A stretch of 64,000 bases of DNA from positions 186,001 to 250,000 of the forward strand of contig NZ_FQZI01000002.1 of NCBI RefSeq assembly GCF_900142035.1, written 5' to 3'. The position numbers and the translations under genes are program-made. Positions 33,904 to 42,679 of the stretch are shown here, one piece after another; the first letter of the stretch is position 1, and every line of letters starts with the position of its first letter. The notes below the pieces were generated by a model. The model searched no databases. It saw nothing but the letters and a program-made list of their open reading frames with translations, and was not told the origin of the DNA. This DNA comes from Flavobacterium terrae. Its GTDB lineage: Bacteria > Bacteroidota > Bacteroidia > Flavobacteriales > Flavobacteriaceae.

Positions 33904-34477
33904 TAAACTAAAAGACATTAAAATAATATTAGCTTCTGGTTCGCCACGAAGACAACAATTCTTTAGAGATTTAGATTTAGACTTTCAAATAAGAATACGT
34001 GAAGTTGAAGAAGTTTTCCCTCCTCACCTTCAATCTTATGAAATCACAAATTATTTAGCGCAGCTAAAAGCCAACGCTTTTGATGATTTAAATTCTGACG
34101 AATTACTAATTACCAGTGATACTTTAGTTGTATTAGATGGAAAAACATTAGGCAAACCTTCTTCTGAAGAAGATGCAGTCAAAATGCTTCAAAATTTATC
34201 TGGAAAAACTCATGAAGTTATTACATCGGTATGTTTTAAAACAAAAAACAAAACTGAAATTATATACGATATAACAAAAGTTACTTTTTCAGATTTATCG
34301 TTAGAAAGTATAGAATATTATATTAAAAAACACAAACCACTTGACAAGGCTGGAAGCTACGGAATCCAAGACTGGATTGGCCTTATAGGAATTTCAAAAA
34401 TAGAAGGATCCTATACAAATGTGGTTGGTTTACCTACCGAAAAAGTCTATCAATATCTGTTAAAATTTCAATTTTAG
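33893..34477 (+). CDS. maf: Maf-like nucleotide pyrophosphatase (house-cleaning)
   Basis: 194 residues. Maf proteins hydrolyse non-canonical nucleoside triphosphates such as dTTP/UTP analogues and are linked to septum control. The sequence begins IILASGSPRRQQFFRDL (the family signature), and has ITSDTLVVLDGKTLGKP near residue 79 and GSYGIQDWIGLIGISKIEGS near 148. Last gene of the four-gene operon. Confidence 0.95.
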   Translation: MLLNKLKDIKIILASGSPRRQQFFRDLDLDFQIRIREVEEVFPPHLQSYEITNYLAQLKANAFDDLNSDELLITSDTLVVLDGKTLGKPSSEEDAVKMLQNLSGKTHEVITSVCFKTKNKTEIIYDITKVTFSDLSLESIEYYIKKHKPLDKAGSYGIQDWIGLIGISKIEGSYTNVVGLPTEKVYQYLLKFQF

Positions 34478-34569
34478 AACCCTTTCATAATTTTTCTGGC
34501 ACAGTTGTTGGATAATATTACTCAAACAAGATCGTTATAGTATTACCCATAAATTAAAAAACATAGATT

Positions 34570-35085
34570 ATGAAAAATATCAAATTAATTTTAGGAACAT
34601 TTGTGATGTTTTTTGCCTTGCAATCGAGTGCACAAGTATCAGTAAGTTTAAACATTGGAGGTCCTCGTGACTGGTGCGATTATCATGACGAAAGAGTACA
34701 ATATGTTTATTTACCAGAATTAGAATGTTATTATGATAATTACGCATCAGTTTATGTGTATTTAGGCCCTAGCGGATGGATACGTTCACGTTACTTACCT
34801 GATTATTGTCATGGTTATGATATTAACAGAGCACGTTACGTAGTCATTGACTATAGAGGTCATTCTCCTTGGAGATATTTTAACGACCACCGTCGTATGT
34901 ATTATAGAGATGGATACCGTAACTATCGTCAAGAATATTACGCTCCACAACACAGAAGAAGCAATCATGTTGCAGTAGTTCACCATAGAGACTATGATAA
35001 CGGACCACGTTATTATAAAAAAGATCGTGATAATGATAATAGAGGAAATGGTCACGGACATGGAAGAGGACACGGAAGACGTTAA
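34570..35085 (+). CDS. Secreted His/Arg/Tyr-rich small protein of unknown function
   Basis: 171 residues with a signal peptide (LILGTFVMFFALQSSAQ). The mature protein is Tyr- and Arg-rich (RVQYVYLPELECYYDNYASV, YRDGYRNYRQEYYA) with a C-terminal tail of Gly, His, Asp, Asn and Arg (GNGHGHGRGHGRR), which could bind metal or polyanions. I recognise no domain; proteins with this composition occur in other flavobacteria. A terminator follows. Confidence 0.65.
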   Translation: MKNIKLILGTFVMFFALQSSAQVSVSLNIGGPRDWCDYHDERVQYVYLPELECYYDNYASVYVYLGPSGWIRSRYLPDYCHGYDINRARYVVIDYRGHSPWRYFNDHRRMYYRDGYRNYRQEYYAPQHRRSNHVAVVHHRDYDNGPRYYKKDRDNDNRGNGHGHGRGHGRR

Positions 35086-35109
35086 CAACCATCTACTTAA
35101 ATAGAAACT

Positions 35110-35140
35110 CAGAGAACTACGGTTCTCTGTTTTTTTTTTA
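35110..35140 (+). terminator. Terminator after the His-rich secreted protein gene
   Basis: An 8-bp stem (CAGAGAAC / GTTCTCTG) with a 4-base loop, followed by ten T residues. Confidence 0.9.
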
Positions 35141-35159
35141 GCATACACCTCGGGTATAT

Positions 35160-35290
35160 CTGCAAACGTATTTCCCGCTGTCCATTATATCTTTTTGTTG
35201 CCCTCGATCCTTCGACAAGCTCAGGAACCTACTCAGGCAACAAAAAGGATGTCATTTCCATCGGGGCTAAAAGCAAGCTAAAGGACTACT
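35160..35290. repeat. Dispersed intergenic hairpin repeat
   Basis: CTTTTTGTTGCC (35190-35201) pairs with GGCAACAAAAAG (35236-35247) around CCTTCGACAAGCTCAGGAAC. The word order (GCTGTCC, CTTTTTGTTGCC, CTTCGACAAGCTCAGG, AAGGATG, GGGGCTAAAAGCAAGCT) is that of a common Flavobacterium intergenic repeat, as far as I remember it. No gene lies in the 260-bp gap. Confidence 0.6.
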
Positions 35291-35322
35291 TTAAAACATT
35301 TTATTCCTCTAAGTAATTCTGT

Positions 35323-35330
35323 TATCTTTG
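35323..35330 (+). promoter_or_regulatory. -7 promoter element for truA
   Basis: TATCTTTG (TAnnTTTG) ends 16 bp before the TTG start codon at 35347, so the mRNA leader is very short. This supports the TTG as the true start. Confidence 0.6.
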
Positions 35331-35346
35331 CGCAAAAGAATTTACA

Positions 35347-36099
35347 TTGAGGTATTTTATAGAATTTGCTTACAAAGGAACCCATTATCATGGTTGGCAA
35401 TACCAACCAAATGCCATTTCTGTTCAGGAAACATTAAACAAAGTGTTTTCAACTTTGCTACAAGACGAAATTGAAATCGTAGGCGCAGGAAGAACTGATA
35501 CTGGAGTTCATGCATCACAAATGTATGGTCACTTTGATACAGAAAAGACTTTAGATTTAGAGCAACTCAAATACAAAGCCAATTCTTTTTTACCAAAAGA
35601 CATAGCAATTTCTAAAATAATAAAAGTTCATGATGACGCTCATGCTCGTTTTGATGCAACATCAAGAACCTATCATTACCACATCTCAACAATAAAAGAT
35701 GTTTTTAACAATGAGTTAACTTGGTTTTCACAACAAAAGTTGGATATTGAAGCCATGAATAACGCTGCTAAATTATTACTAAATTTTACAGATTTTCAAT
35801 GCTTCTCTAAATCAAACACTGATGTTTTTACATACAATTGTGACATCACAGAAGCATATTGGACTCAAAAAAACAATGAACTTATTTTTACCATAAGTGC
35901 CGATAGATTTCTTCGCAACATGGTTCGCGCCATTGTAGGAACATTGGTAAATATAGGTTTACACAAAATAACAATTGATGATTTCATCAAAATAATAGAA
36001 AGCAAGGATCGAAAAAAAGCAGGTTTTTCGGTACCAGCACAAGGATTATTTCTTACTCAAATAAAATATCCGTACATCAACAACGATGAAAGCATTTGA
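35347..36099 (+). CDS. truA: tRNA pseudouridine(38-40) synthase TruA
   Basis: Makes pseudouridine at positions 38-40 of the tRNA anticodon stem. 250 residues, normal length. The catalytic Asp lies in the conserved GAGRTDTGVHASQ segment near residue 46; YKGTHYHGWQYQPN at the start and FLRNMVRAIVGTLVNIG near 195 are also typical. The start is TTG, as no ATG is available and the promoter lies just upstream. The end overlaps the ABC transporter gene by 14 bp. Confidence 0.95.
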   Translation: MRYFIEFAYKGTHYHGWQYQPNAISVQETLNKVFSTLLQDEIEIVGAGRTDTGVHASQMYGHFDTEKTLDLEQLKYKANSFLPKDIAISKIIKVHDDAHARFDATSRTYHYHISTIKDVFNNELTWFSQQKLDIEAMNNAAKLLLNFTDFQCFSKSNTDVFTYNCDITEAYWTQKNNELIFTISADRFLRNMVRAIVGTLVNIGLHKITIDDFIKIIESKDRKKAGFSVPAQGLFLTQIKYPYINNDESI

Positions 36100-37840
36100 T
36101 AAAAAACTTTTTAAGCGTATCCTAGAGTATACTAAACCCTATAAATTTCGCTACAACAGCGTAATTATTTGGGCTATTTTACTCTCTATATTTGCTGCTT
36201 TACGTCCTTATTTACTTAAAAATATTATTGACGATTATGTTTTTCCTAAAAACAATAATGGCTTTGTAATTATGCTTACTCTCATGGGAATAACATTATT
36301 ACTTGAAGTACTTGCTCAATTTTATTTTGTCTATTGGGCAAACTGGTTAGGACAAGATATCATTAAAGATATTAGGATAAAACTCTTTAAGCATTTATCT
36401 AACTTCAAAATGAGTTACTATGACCATGAACCTGTTGGTAAACTTGTAACTAGAACGGTTTCTGATATCGAAGCCATTGCACGAATTTTCAGTCAAGGGT
36501 TATTCATGATTATTAGTGACTTGATGAAAATGTTTGCTATTTTGATTTTCATGTTTTACATGAACTGGAAGCTTACAATGATTGTACTATTTTCTATGCC
36601 GATTTTGATTTATGCAACGAGAGTTTTCCAAATAAAAATGAAAGGAGCTTTTGAAGAAGTAAGAACTCAAATTTCCGAAATGAACACTTTTGTTCAAGAG
36701 AGAGTTACTGGAATGAAAATCGTTCAACTTTTTACAAGAGAAGATATCGAATATGAAAAGTTTAAAGAAATAAATCATAAACACAGAGTAGCTTGGGTGA
36801 AAAACGTGTGGTACAACTCCATTTTTTTTCCAATTGCTGATATTGTTACCTCGCTAACTTTAAGTTTTATTATTTATTACGGAGCTATTTTGGTACTTAA
36901 TCACGACCCTTTTACAGAAAAAGGAGATTTGTTTGCCTACACCATGTACATCGCAATCTTTTTTACTCCACTTCGTCAAATTGCCGATAAATTTAATGAG
37001 ATGCAGATGGGAATGATAGCTGCCAATAGAGTTTTTGAGGTACTTGATGACAACAGTCATTCAGAAGATAGCGGAACAAAAACTGCTCCTGATTTTGAAG
37101 GAAACATTGAATTTAAAAATGTTGTTTTTGGATACAAAAAAGAGGAAGATGTATTAAAAAACATCAATTTAAATATCAATAAAGGACAAACTGTGGCCAT
37201 TGTAGGTGCCACTGGAGCTGGAAAATCGACTATTATAAATTTATTAAATCGCTTTTACGAAATAAAATCGGGCGAAATATCAATTGATGGTCACAACATA
37301 AATGAGTACACTTTAGAAAGTCTTCGCAAGCAAATTGCTGTCGTTCTTCAAGATGTATTTTTGTTTGCAGATACCATTCACAACAACATTACGCTAAACA
37401 ATTCAGACATTTCTAGACAAGAAGTAATCAATGCGGCTAAAGAAATTGGTGCTCATGAGTTTATAATGAGTTTACCAGGAAATTATGATTATGATGTAAA
37501 AGAAAGAGGAATCATGTTATCTTCCGGACAAAGACAGTTGATAGCATTTTTGAGAGCTTACGTTAGTAATCCGAGTATTTTAATTTTAGACGAAGCTACA
37601 TCTTCTATTGATGCTTATTTAGAAGAATTAATCCAAAAAGCTACAGATACATTAACCAAAAACAGAACATCAATTGTTATCGCCCACAGATTAGCAACTG
37701 TAATCAATGCCGATAAAATTGTAGTTTTAGACAAAGGTATTGTAGTAGAAGAAGGAAATCATAATCAGTTACTGCAAAAAGAAAACGGTTTTTATAAAAA
37801 ACTATACGAAGCACAATTTATTAACCACGAAGAAATATAA
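36086..37840 (+). CDS. ABC exporter, permease and ATPase in one chain (MsbA/lipid-type)
   Basis: 584 residues: an N-terminal six-helix transmembrane domain (ISLITLL-type segments to about residue 300) and a C-terminal ATPase with Walker A GATGAGKST near 375, signature LSSGQRQL near 475, and Walker B ILILDEATSS. It belongs to the family of half-transporters that flip lipids, including the lipid A flippase MsbA; the exact substrate is not clear from sequence. It overlaps truA by 14 bp and the thioesterase gene follows 10 bp later. Confidence 0.9.
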   Translation: MKAFDKKLFKRILEYTKPYKFRYNSVIIWAILLSIFAALRPYLLKNIIDDYVFPKNNNGFVIMLTLMGITLLLEVLAQFYFVYWANWLGQDIIKDIRIKLFKHLSNFKMSYYDHEPVGKLVTRTVSDIEAIARIFSQGLFMIISDLMKMFAILIFMFYMNWKLTMIVLFSMPILIYATRVFQIKMKGAFEEVRTQISEMNTFVQERVTGMKIVQLFTREDIEYEKFKEINHKHRVAWVKNVWYNSIFFPIADIVTSLTLSFIIYYGAILVLNHDPFTEKGDLFAYTMYIAIFFTPLRQIADKFNEMQMGMIAANRVFEVLDDNSHSEDSGTKTAPDFEGNIEFKNVVFGYKKEEDVLKNINLNINKGQTVAIVGATGAGKSTIINLLNRFYEIKSGEISIDGHNINEYTLESLRKQIAVVLQDVFLFADTIHNNITLNNSDISRQEVINAAKEIGAHEFIMSLPGNYDYDVKERGIMLSSGQRQLIAFLRAYVSNPSILILDEATSSIDAYLEELIQKATDTLTKNRTSIVIAHRLATVINADKIVVLDKGIVVEEGNHNQLLQKENGFYKKLYEAQFINHEEI

Positions 37841-37850
37841 AATTAGTAAA

Positions 37851-38249
37851 ATGCAAAAATTTTCAATTGAATTAGACGTTAGAGATTACGAACTAGATGT
37901 ACAAGGAATTGTAAATAATTCAGTTTATCAAAATTACTTAGAACATGCACGTCATGAATTTTTACACCACCACGGTATCGATTTTGTTGAATTTGCTCAA
38001 AATAATATCCTGCTAGTTGTGAAAAGTATCGAAATGAATTTTAAAAACTCTCTTGTAAGTCGAGATAAATTCAAAATTGAAGTTTCAGCAGAAAAAGAAG
38101 GCAATTTAAAAGTAGTTTTCCATCAAGATATTATCCGACTATCTGATAATAAAGCTATTTTATCTGCAAAAGTAACGGGAGTTGCTATCAAAAATGGAAG
38201 ACCTGTTGCTCCAGATACTATTCCACAAATTGAAGGTTTTTTAAGTTAA
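37851..38249 (+). CDS. Acyl-CoA thioesterase, hot-dog fold, YbgC-like
   Basis: 132 residues of the 4HBT/YbgC family. The conserved segment VRDYELDVQGIVNNSVYQNYLEHARHEFL carries the catalytic-site pattern of the family (Asp and His in DVQGIVNN and the YLEHAR helix). The VRD-x-E-x-D-V-Q start and length are usual. It hydrolyses short or aromatic acyl-CoA thioesters; the substrate is not defined. It is last in the truA-ABC-thioesterase unit. Confidence 0.88.
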   Translation: MQKFSIELDVRDYELDVQGIVNNSVYQNYLEHARHEFLHHHGIDFVEFAQNNILLVVKSIEMNFKNSLVSRDKFKIEVSAEKEGNLKVVFHQDIIRLSDNKAILSAKVTGVAIKNGRPVAPDTIPQIEGFLS

Positions 38250-38278
38250 TCTATTAAGTATAATTACTTAAAAAAAAC

Positions 38279-38384
38279 GTCAGTTCGAGTATTTTTTTAT
38301 GAAATAAAAAAGTATCAAGAACCTTTTTAAGAAAATATTTCTTGCTCTCGATATAATTTTCTAACGAAAATCACTCGAGCTGAC
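38279..38384. repeat. Long dispersed inverted repeat between convergent genes
   Basis: GTCAGTTCGAGT (38279-38290) pairs with ACTCGAGCTGAC (38373-38384) with one mismatch, with further inner pairings (AGTATCAAGAAC and AAATATTTCTTGCTC regions). I recognise it as the GTCAGTTCGAGTG-type repeat seen between flavobacterial genes. It could also act as a bidirectional terminator. Confidence 0.65.
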
Positions 38385-38396
38385 AAAATAATAAAA

Positions 38397-39218
38397 TCAA
38401 CAAAACTTATTTAAAAGCTTAACGCACTCTACAGCTTCTTTTACATCGTGTACTCTTAAAATGCTAGCACCTTTACTTAAAGCTAATGCATTTAGAGCTG
38501 TTGTACCATTTAAAGCATTCTCTGGTATTGTTTCAAGTGTTTTATAAATCATAGATTTTCTAGAAATACCCACTAAAACTGGTAATTCAAGCATTTGAAA
38601 CAACTCTAGTTTAGAAAACAGTTCAAAATTTTGCTCTAGGGTTTTGGCAAAGCCAAAACCCGGATCAACGATTAAATCATTTATTCCTAAACTTCGGGCT
38701 GCATTTATCTTTTCAGAAAAATAGAACATCACATCTTTAACTAAATCATCATACTGCGTTAATTGTTGCATGATTTGAGGAGTTCCTCGCATGTGCATCA
38801 TAATATAAGGGACCTGAAGTTTTGCAATGGTGGGCAACATGTTTTCATCCAAATTTCCTGCGGAAACATCATTGACAATTGCAGCACCTCCATTGATAGT
38901 TTCTTCGGCAACTTTAGCGTAAAATGTATCTATAGAAAGTAGCGTTTCAGGAAAGTTTTTTAAGATTAAATCGACTACAGGCACTACCCTTTTCAGTTCA
39001 TCTTCCACAGAAATTAAACCAGCAGTAGGCTTTGTCGTTTGTCCGCCAATATCAATAAAAGTAGCACCTTCATTAAGCATTTTTTCTACCTGATTTAAAA
39101 TAACAGTATCAGAAGAAAACCTTCCCCCATCATAAAAGGAATCAGGAGTTACATTTAAAATCCCCATCACTTTGGGCTTTGTTAAATCGATCAGGTTTCC
39201 TTTACAATTGATGGTCAT
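38397..39218 (-). CDS. folP: Dihydropteroate synthase
   Basis: Condenses p-aminobenzoate with the pterin pyrophosphate to make dihydropteroate in folate synthesis; it is the target of sulfonamides. The 273 residues include the signature VMGILNVTPDSFYDGGRFSS near residue 18, FIDIGGQTTKPTAG near 55, and MMHMRGTPQIM near 140, and VDPGFGFAKT near 196. It is divergent from the DUF1599 gene, sharing the short promoter region 39219-39294. Confidence 0.95.
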   Translation of the reverse strand: MTINCKGNLIDLTKPKVMGILNVTPDSFYDGGRFSSDTVILNQVEKMLNEGATFIDIGGQTTKPTAGLISVEDELKRVVPVVDLILKNFPETLLSIDTFYAKVAEETINGGAAIVNDVSAGNLDENMLPTIAKLQVPYIMMHMRGTPQIMQQLTQYDDLVKDVMFYFSEKINAARSLGINDLIVDPGFGFAKTLEQNFELFSKLELFQMLELPVLVGISRKSMIYKTLETIPENALNGTTALNALALSKGASILRVHDVKEAVECVKLLNKFC

Positions 39219-39257
39219 TTTTATATTTTTTTTAAAGAAATTCTAAACAAAAAAGGC

Positions 39258-39265
39258 TATTTTTG
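39258..39265 (+). promoter_or_regulatory. -7 promoter element for the DUF1599 gene
   Basis: TATTTTTG, 29 bp before the start codon at 39295. On the opposite strand a -7 match (TATATTTG, 39286-39279) lies 60 bp before folP, so the two promoters overlap back to back. Confidence 0.5.
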
Positions 39266-39294
39266 GACAAACTTGATACAAATATAAATTAATA

Positions 39295-39837
39295 ATGAGT
39301 AACACCTCACAACAATACGACGCAATCATTGCAATTTGTCGTGATTTATACACAAAAAAATTACAGGATTATGGCTGTGCTTGGCGAATTTTGAGATTGC
39401 CATCACTTACAGACCAAATATTTATAAAAGCACAACGCATACGTTCATTACAAGAAAATGAGGTTCGAAAAGTAGATGAAGGAGAAGCCTCAGAATTTAT
39501 TGGAATTATCAATTATTCTATCATGGCTTTAATCCAATTAGAAAAAGGAGTGGCAGATCAACCAGATCTAAGTGTTGAAGAAGCTGTTACTCTTTATGAT
39601 GAAAAAATCAAATTGACAAAAAATTTAATGGAAGCTAAAAACCATGATTACGGTGAAGCTTGGAGAGACATGAGAGTTAGCTCACTAACCGATTTGATAT
39701 TGCAAAAAGTATTAAGGGTTAAACAAATTGAAGATAATAAAGGAAAAACTATAGTTTCTGAAGGAATTGATGCAAACTATCAAGACATGATTAACTATTC
39801 TGTTTTTGCTTTAATACATATGGATTTAAAAAAATAA
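39295..39837 (+). CDS. DUF1599 protein with two internal repeats
   Basis: 180 residues. Two homologous halves, each built on an LYTKKLQDYGCAWRILRLPS / MEAKNHDYGEAWRDMRVSSL pattern and a following SLTDQIFIKAQRIR / SLTDLILQKVLRVKQIE helix, ending in a NYSIMALIQLE / NYSVFALIHMD segment. This is the DUF1599 layout found in Bacteroidota. The function is unknown. It starts a run of genes with gaps of 2 bp (DoxX-like, thioredoxin-like, tpiA). Confidence 0.85.
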   Translation: MSNTSQQYDAIIAICRDLYTKKLQDYGCAWRILRLPSLTDQIFIKAQRIRSLQENEVRKVDEGEASEFIGIINYSIMALIQLEKGVADQPDLSVEEAVTLYDEKIKLTKNLMEAKNHDYGEAWRDMRVSSLTDLILQKVLRVKQIEDNKGKTIVSEGIDANYQDMINYSVFALIHMDLKK

Positions 39838-39839
39838 AC

Positions 39840-40937
39840 ATGAAATATTTAGTACATTTTTCACGTCTGTTTGTTGGCGTTTTATTCATCATTTCTGGAT
39901 TAATCAAACTAAATGATCCCATTGGTTTTTCATACAAATTAGATGAATATTTTGGTGAAACAGTGTTTAACTTACCTTTTTTACTTCCTTTCACTCTCAA
40001 TTTAGCTCTTTTTGTTGTTATCATGGAAGTGGTTTTAGGCGTAATGTTATTGGTTGGTTATAAACCTAAATTTACCGTTTGGAGTTTATTAGGGCTAATT
40101 GTTTTCTTTACCTTTTTAACATTCTATTCTGCATATTTCAATGTGGTTAAAGACTGTGGTTGTTTTGGAGATGCCTTAAAATTAACTCCTTGGGAATCAT
40201 TTACAAAAGATGTAGTTTTACTAGTTTTTGTTCTTATACTTTTCTATGGAAAACAACATATATCACACTTATTTAGTTCAAAATTTGCTTCGGCAGCTTC
40301 AATAATAAGTATTCTTTTAAGTTGTTATTTGGGATATCATGTATTAAATCATTTACCAGTAATTGACTTTAGAGCATTTGCAGTTGGCAAAAACATTCAA
40401 AAAGGAATGGAAATTCCAGAAGGTGCTCAAAAATCTGAATACGAAATGAAATTCATTTACGAAGTAAACGGAGTGAAAAAAGAGTTCTCTGATAAAGAAT
40501 TAATGAATTTACCAGCCAATGCTAAATTTGTTGATAGAGTAGACAAACTAATTAAAGAAGGCTATGTACCTCCTATTCATGATTTTAGTCTTGAAAAAGA
40601 TGGAGTTGATGAAAAAGACCAAATCCTTTCTGAAGAAAAAGTAGTTTTCTTTACGATGTATAATTTAGATAAATCTGCTAGTTCAGGATTAGAAAAACTA
40701 GAAGAGTTTTCTAAAAATGCTAAATCAAAAGGGTACAGAGTATTTGCGTTAACAGGTTCTGCAGCAGATGCGATTGCAAAAACAAAAAAACAATATGGTC
40801 TTACTTTCGACTTTTATTTTTGTGATCCAACTACAATCAAAACTATTGAAAGAGCAAACCCTAGTATAGTTGTTTTAAACAAAGGTACTGTGGTTCAAAA
40901 AGGACATTATAATGATATTGACTCAATAAAACTATAA
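39840..40937 (+). CDS. DoxX/MauE-like membrane protein with C-terminal domain (BT_3928 family)
   Basis: 365 residues. The N-terminal 160 residues have four or five hydrophobic segments, among them RLFVGVLFIISGLIKLNDPI and GLIVFFTFLTFYSAYF, plus the CGCFG motif (KDCGCFGDALKLTPW), as in DoxX-like proteins. The C-terminal half is soluble and thioredoxin-like in outline, without a CxxC. Two bp later comes the thioredoxin-family gene, so the pair probably works in envelope redox or disulfide metabolism. The role is inferred. Confidence 0.8.
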   Translation: MKYLVHFSRLFVGVLFIISGLIKLNDPIGFSYKLDEYFGETVFNLPFLLPFTLNLALFVVIMEVVLGVMLLVGYKPKFTVWSLLGLIVFFTFLTFYSAYFNVVKDCGCFGDALKLTPWESFTKDVVLLVFVLILFYGKQHISHLFSSKFASAASIISILLSCYLGYHVLNHLPVIDFRAFAVGKNIQKGMEIPEGAQKSEYEMKFIYEVNGVKKEFSDKELMNLPANAKFVDRVDKLIKEGYVPPIHDFSLEKDGVDEKDQILSEEKVVFFTMYNLDKSASSGLEKLEEFSKNAKSKGYRVFALTGSAADAIAKTKKQYGLTFDFYFCDPTTIKTIERANPSIVVLNKGTVVQKGHYNDIDSIKL

Positions 40938-40939
40938 TT

Positions 40940-41446
40940 ATGAAAAAGATAGCATTAGTAGTATTACTTATTGGAGGAATTCTTTTAGCATTTGCTTATT
41001 CAGCAAAAAATCAAAAAGATAAATTCTCTGGACAAACATTAGCTTCAAAACTTAAAGATACAGCTGGAAATGAAATTACTTTTCAAGAAATCATTGACAA
41101 AAGTAAAGGAAAACCAACTGTTATAGAATTTTGGGCTTCTTGGTGTGGTGATTGTGTGAAAAACATGCCTAAATTAAAAGAATTACAAGCCAATCATCCT
41201 AATGTGAATTTTGTTTTCTTATCAGCAGATAAAACTCCTGAAGCTTGGCTTAAAGGAATTGAAAAACATCAATTAACAGGAGATCACTATTTAATGGATG
41301 GAGGAATGAAAGGAAGTTTTGGTAAATCAGTAAATCTTGATTGGATTCCTAGATACATCATACTTGACAAAACAGGAAATATTGCTTTATACAGAGCAAT
41401 AGAAACTGATCACGAACAAGTAAACAACCTACTTAAAACATTATAA
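40940..41446 (+). CDS. Thioredoxin-family (TlpA-like) exported redox protein
   Basis: 168 residues with an N-terminal membrane anchor or signal (IALVVLLIGGILLAFAYSA). The thioredoxin fold carries the active-site motif WASWCGDCVKNMP near residue 68 (CGDC), and the cis-Pro region WIPRYIILDKTGN near 135. It lies 2 bp after the DoxX-like gene and 2 bp before tpiA. It probably reduces disulfides in the periplasm. Confidence 0.88.
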   Translation: MKKIALVVLLIGGILLAFAYSAKNQKDKFSGQTLASKLKDTAGNEITFQEIIDKSKGKPTVIEFWASWCGDCVKNMPKLKELQANHPNVNFVFLSADKTPEAWLKGIEKHQLTGDHYLMDGGMKGSFGKSVNLDWIPRYIILDKTGNIALYRAIETDHEQVNNLLKTL

Positions 41447-41448
41447 AA

Positions 41449-42198
41449 ATGAGACAGAAAATAGTAGCCGGCAACTGGAAAATGAATAAAAATGCTGGTC
41501 AAACACAAGAATTAATTACCGAATTATTACAAAATCTTCCTCAAACAGAAGCAAAAGTTATTATAGCTCCCACCTTTGTGAATTTAGCTCAAGCAGTCAA
41601 TCAAACAAAAGGGACTGCTATTGAAGTAGTAGCTCAAAATATGCACCAAGCTGAAGGCGGAGCCTTTACTGGAGAGATTTCTGCTGATATGCTAACAAAC
41701 ATTGGAATTAAAACCGTGATTTTAGGTCACTCTGAACGTCGTGCCTACTTTCATGAAACAGATGCTTTGTTAGCGAATAAAGTTGATACTGCTTTGAAAC
41801 ATGAAATGAAAGTTATTTTCTGTTTTGGTGAAGAACTAAAAGATCGTCAAGACAAACAACATTTTAATGTAGTTGAATATCAATTGAAAGATGCTTTGTT
41901 TCATTTAGGTGAAGATGCTTGGAAAAACATCATTTTAGCTTACGAACCAGTTTGGGCTATTGGTACAGGAGAAACTGCTTCGCCAGAGCAAGCACAAGAA
42001 ATGCACAAATTTATTCGTGAAACTATTTTAGAACGTTACGGAAATGATGTTGCTGAAAATGTTTCAATTTTATATGGAGGAAGTGTAAAACCAGATAATG
42101 CTAAAGAAATTTTCTCACAAGCTGATGTAGATGGAGGTCTAATAGGTGGAGCTTCTCTAAAAGCTGATGATTTTGTTGGGATTATTAACGGGATTTAA
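41449..42198 (+). CDS. tpiA: Triosephosphate isomerase
   Basis: Interconverts dihydroxyacetone phosphate and glyceraldehyde 3-phosphate in glycolysis. 249 residues. The catalytic residues are seen as Lys in NWKMNKN (residue 12), His in LGHSERR (near 99) and Glu in AYEPVWAIGTGE (near 170). Other signatures are YGGSVKPDNA and DGGLIGGASL. Last gene of the DUF1599-DoxX-thioredoxin-tpiA run. Confidence 0.98.
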   Translation: MRQKIVAGNWKMNKNAGQTQELITELLQNLPQTEAKVIIAPTFVNLAQAVNQTKGTAIEVVAQNMHQAEGGAFTGEISADMLTNIGIKTVILGHSERRAYFHETDALLANKVDTALKHEMKVIFCFGEELKDRQDKQHFNVVEYQLKDALFHLGEDAWKNIILAYEPVWAIGTGETASPEQAQEMHKFIRETILERYGNDVAENVSILYGGSVKPDNAKEIFSQADVDGGLIGGASLKADDFVGIINGI

Positions 42199-42204
42199 TT
42201 TTTT

Positions 42205-42633
42205 GTGAAAATACAAGACCAAATTCAAGAATACATTTCAAGTTTAGAGCAACCTAAACGTAATGAAATAGAGGAATTACACAAACTGATTCTTACAATT
42301 TCACCAGAATGTAGATTATGGTTTGAGAATGGTAAAAACAAAGAAAATAAAATTGTTTCAAACCCAAATATTGGATATGGTTTTTATACTATAAAGTATG
42401 CTGATGGCAAAACTAGAGAATTTTACCGTATTGGATTGAGTGCAAACAAAACGGGTATCTCTGTTTATATTTTGGGTATCGATGATAAAACTTACCTGGC
42501 AAATACCTTTGGTTCAGAAATAGGCAAAGCAAAGGTAACGGGATATTGCATTAAATTTAAAACTCTAAAAGATATAAATATCAATATTCTTAAAAATGCC
42601 ATTCAAAGTGGTTTTGATTATAAAAATCAATAA
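42205..42633 (+). CDS. DUF1801 (YdhG-like) protein
   Basis: 142 residues, no signal peptide. The start (IQDQIQEYISSLEQPKRNEI) and the later YRIGLSANKTGISVYILG segment match DUF1801, a small fold related to YdhG. The function is unknown. The start codon is GTG, 6 bp after the tpiA stop. Confidence 0.7.
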   Translation: MKIQDQIQEYISSLEQPKRNEIEELHKLILTISPECRLWFENGKNKENKIVSNPNIGYGFYTIKYADGKTREFYRIGLSANKTGISVYILGIDDKTYLANTFGSEIGKAKVTGYCIKFKTLKDININILKNAIQSGFDYKNQ

Positions 42634-42679
42634 GTCAACAATTTTGTTTCTTAATCCATAATAAAAAAACTTCTTAGCA

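Noticed and set aside
34795..35148. Minus-strand frame of 117 codons opposite the His-rich protein gene
   Set aside because: Ser/Thr/Val/Ile-rich as expected from antisense of Tyr/Arg/His codons; the plus-strand gene has a signal peptide and terminator.
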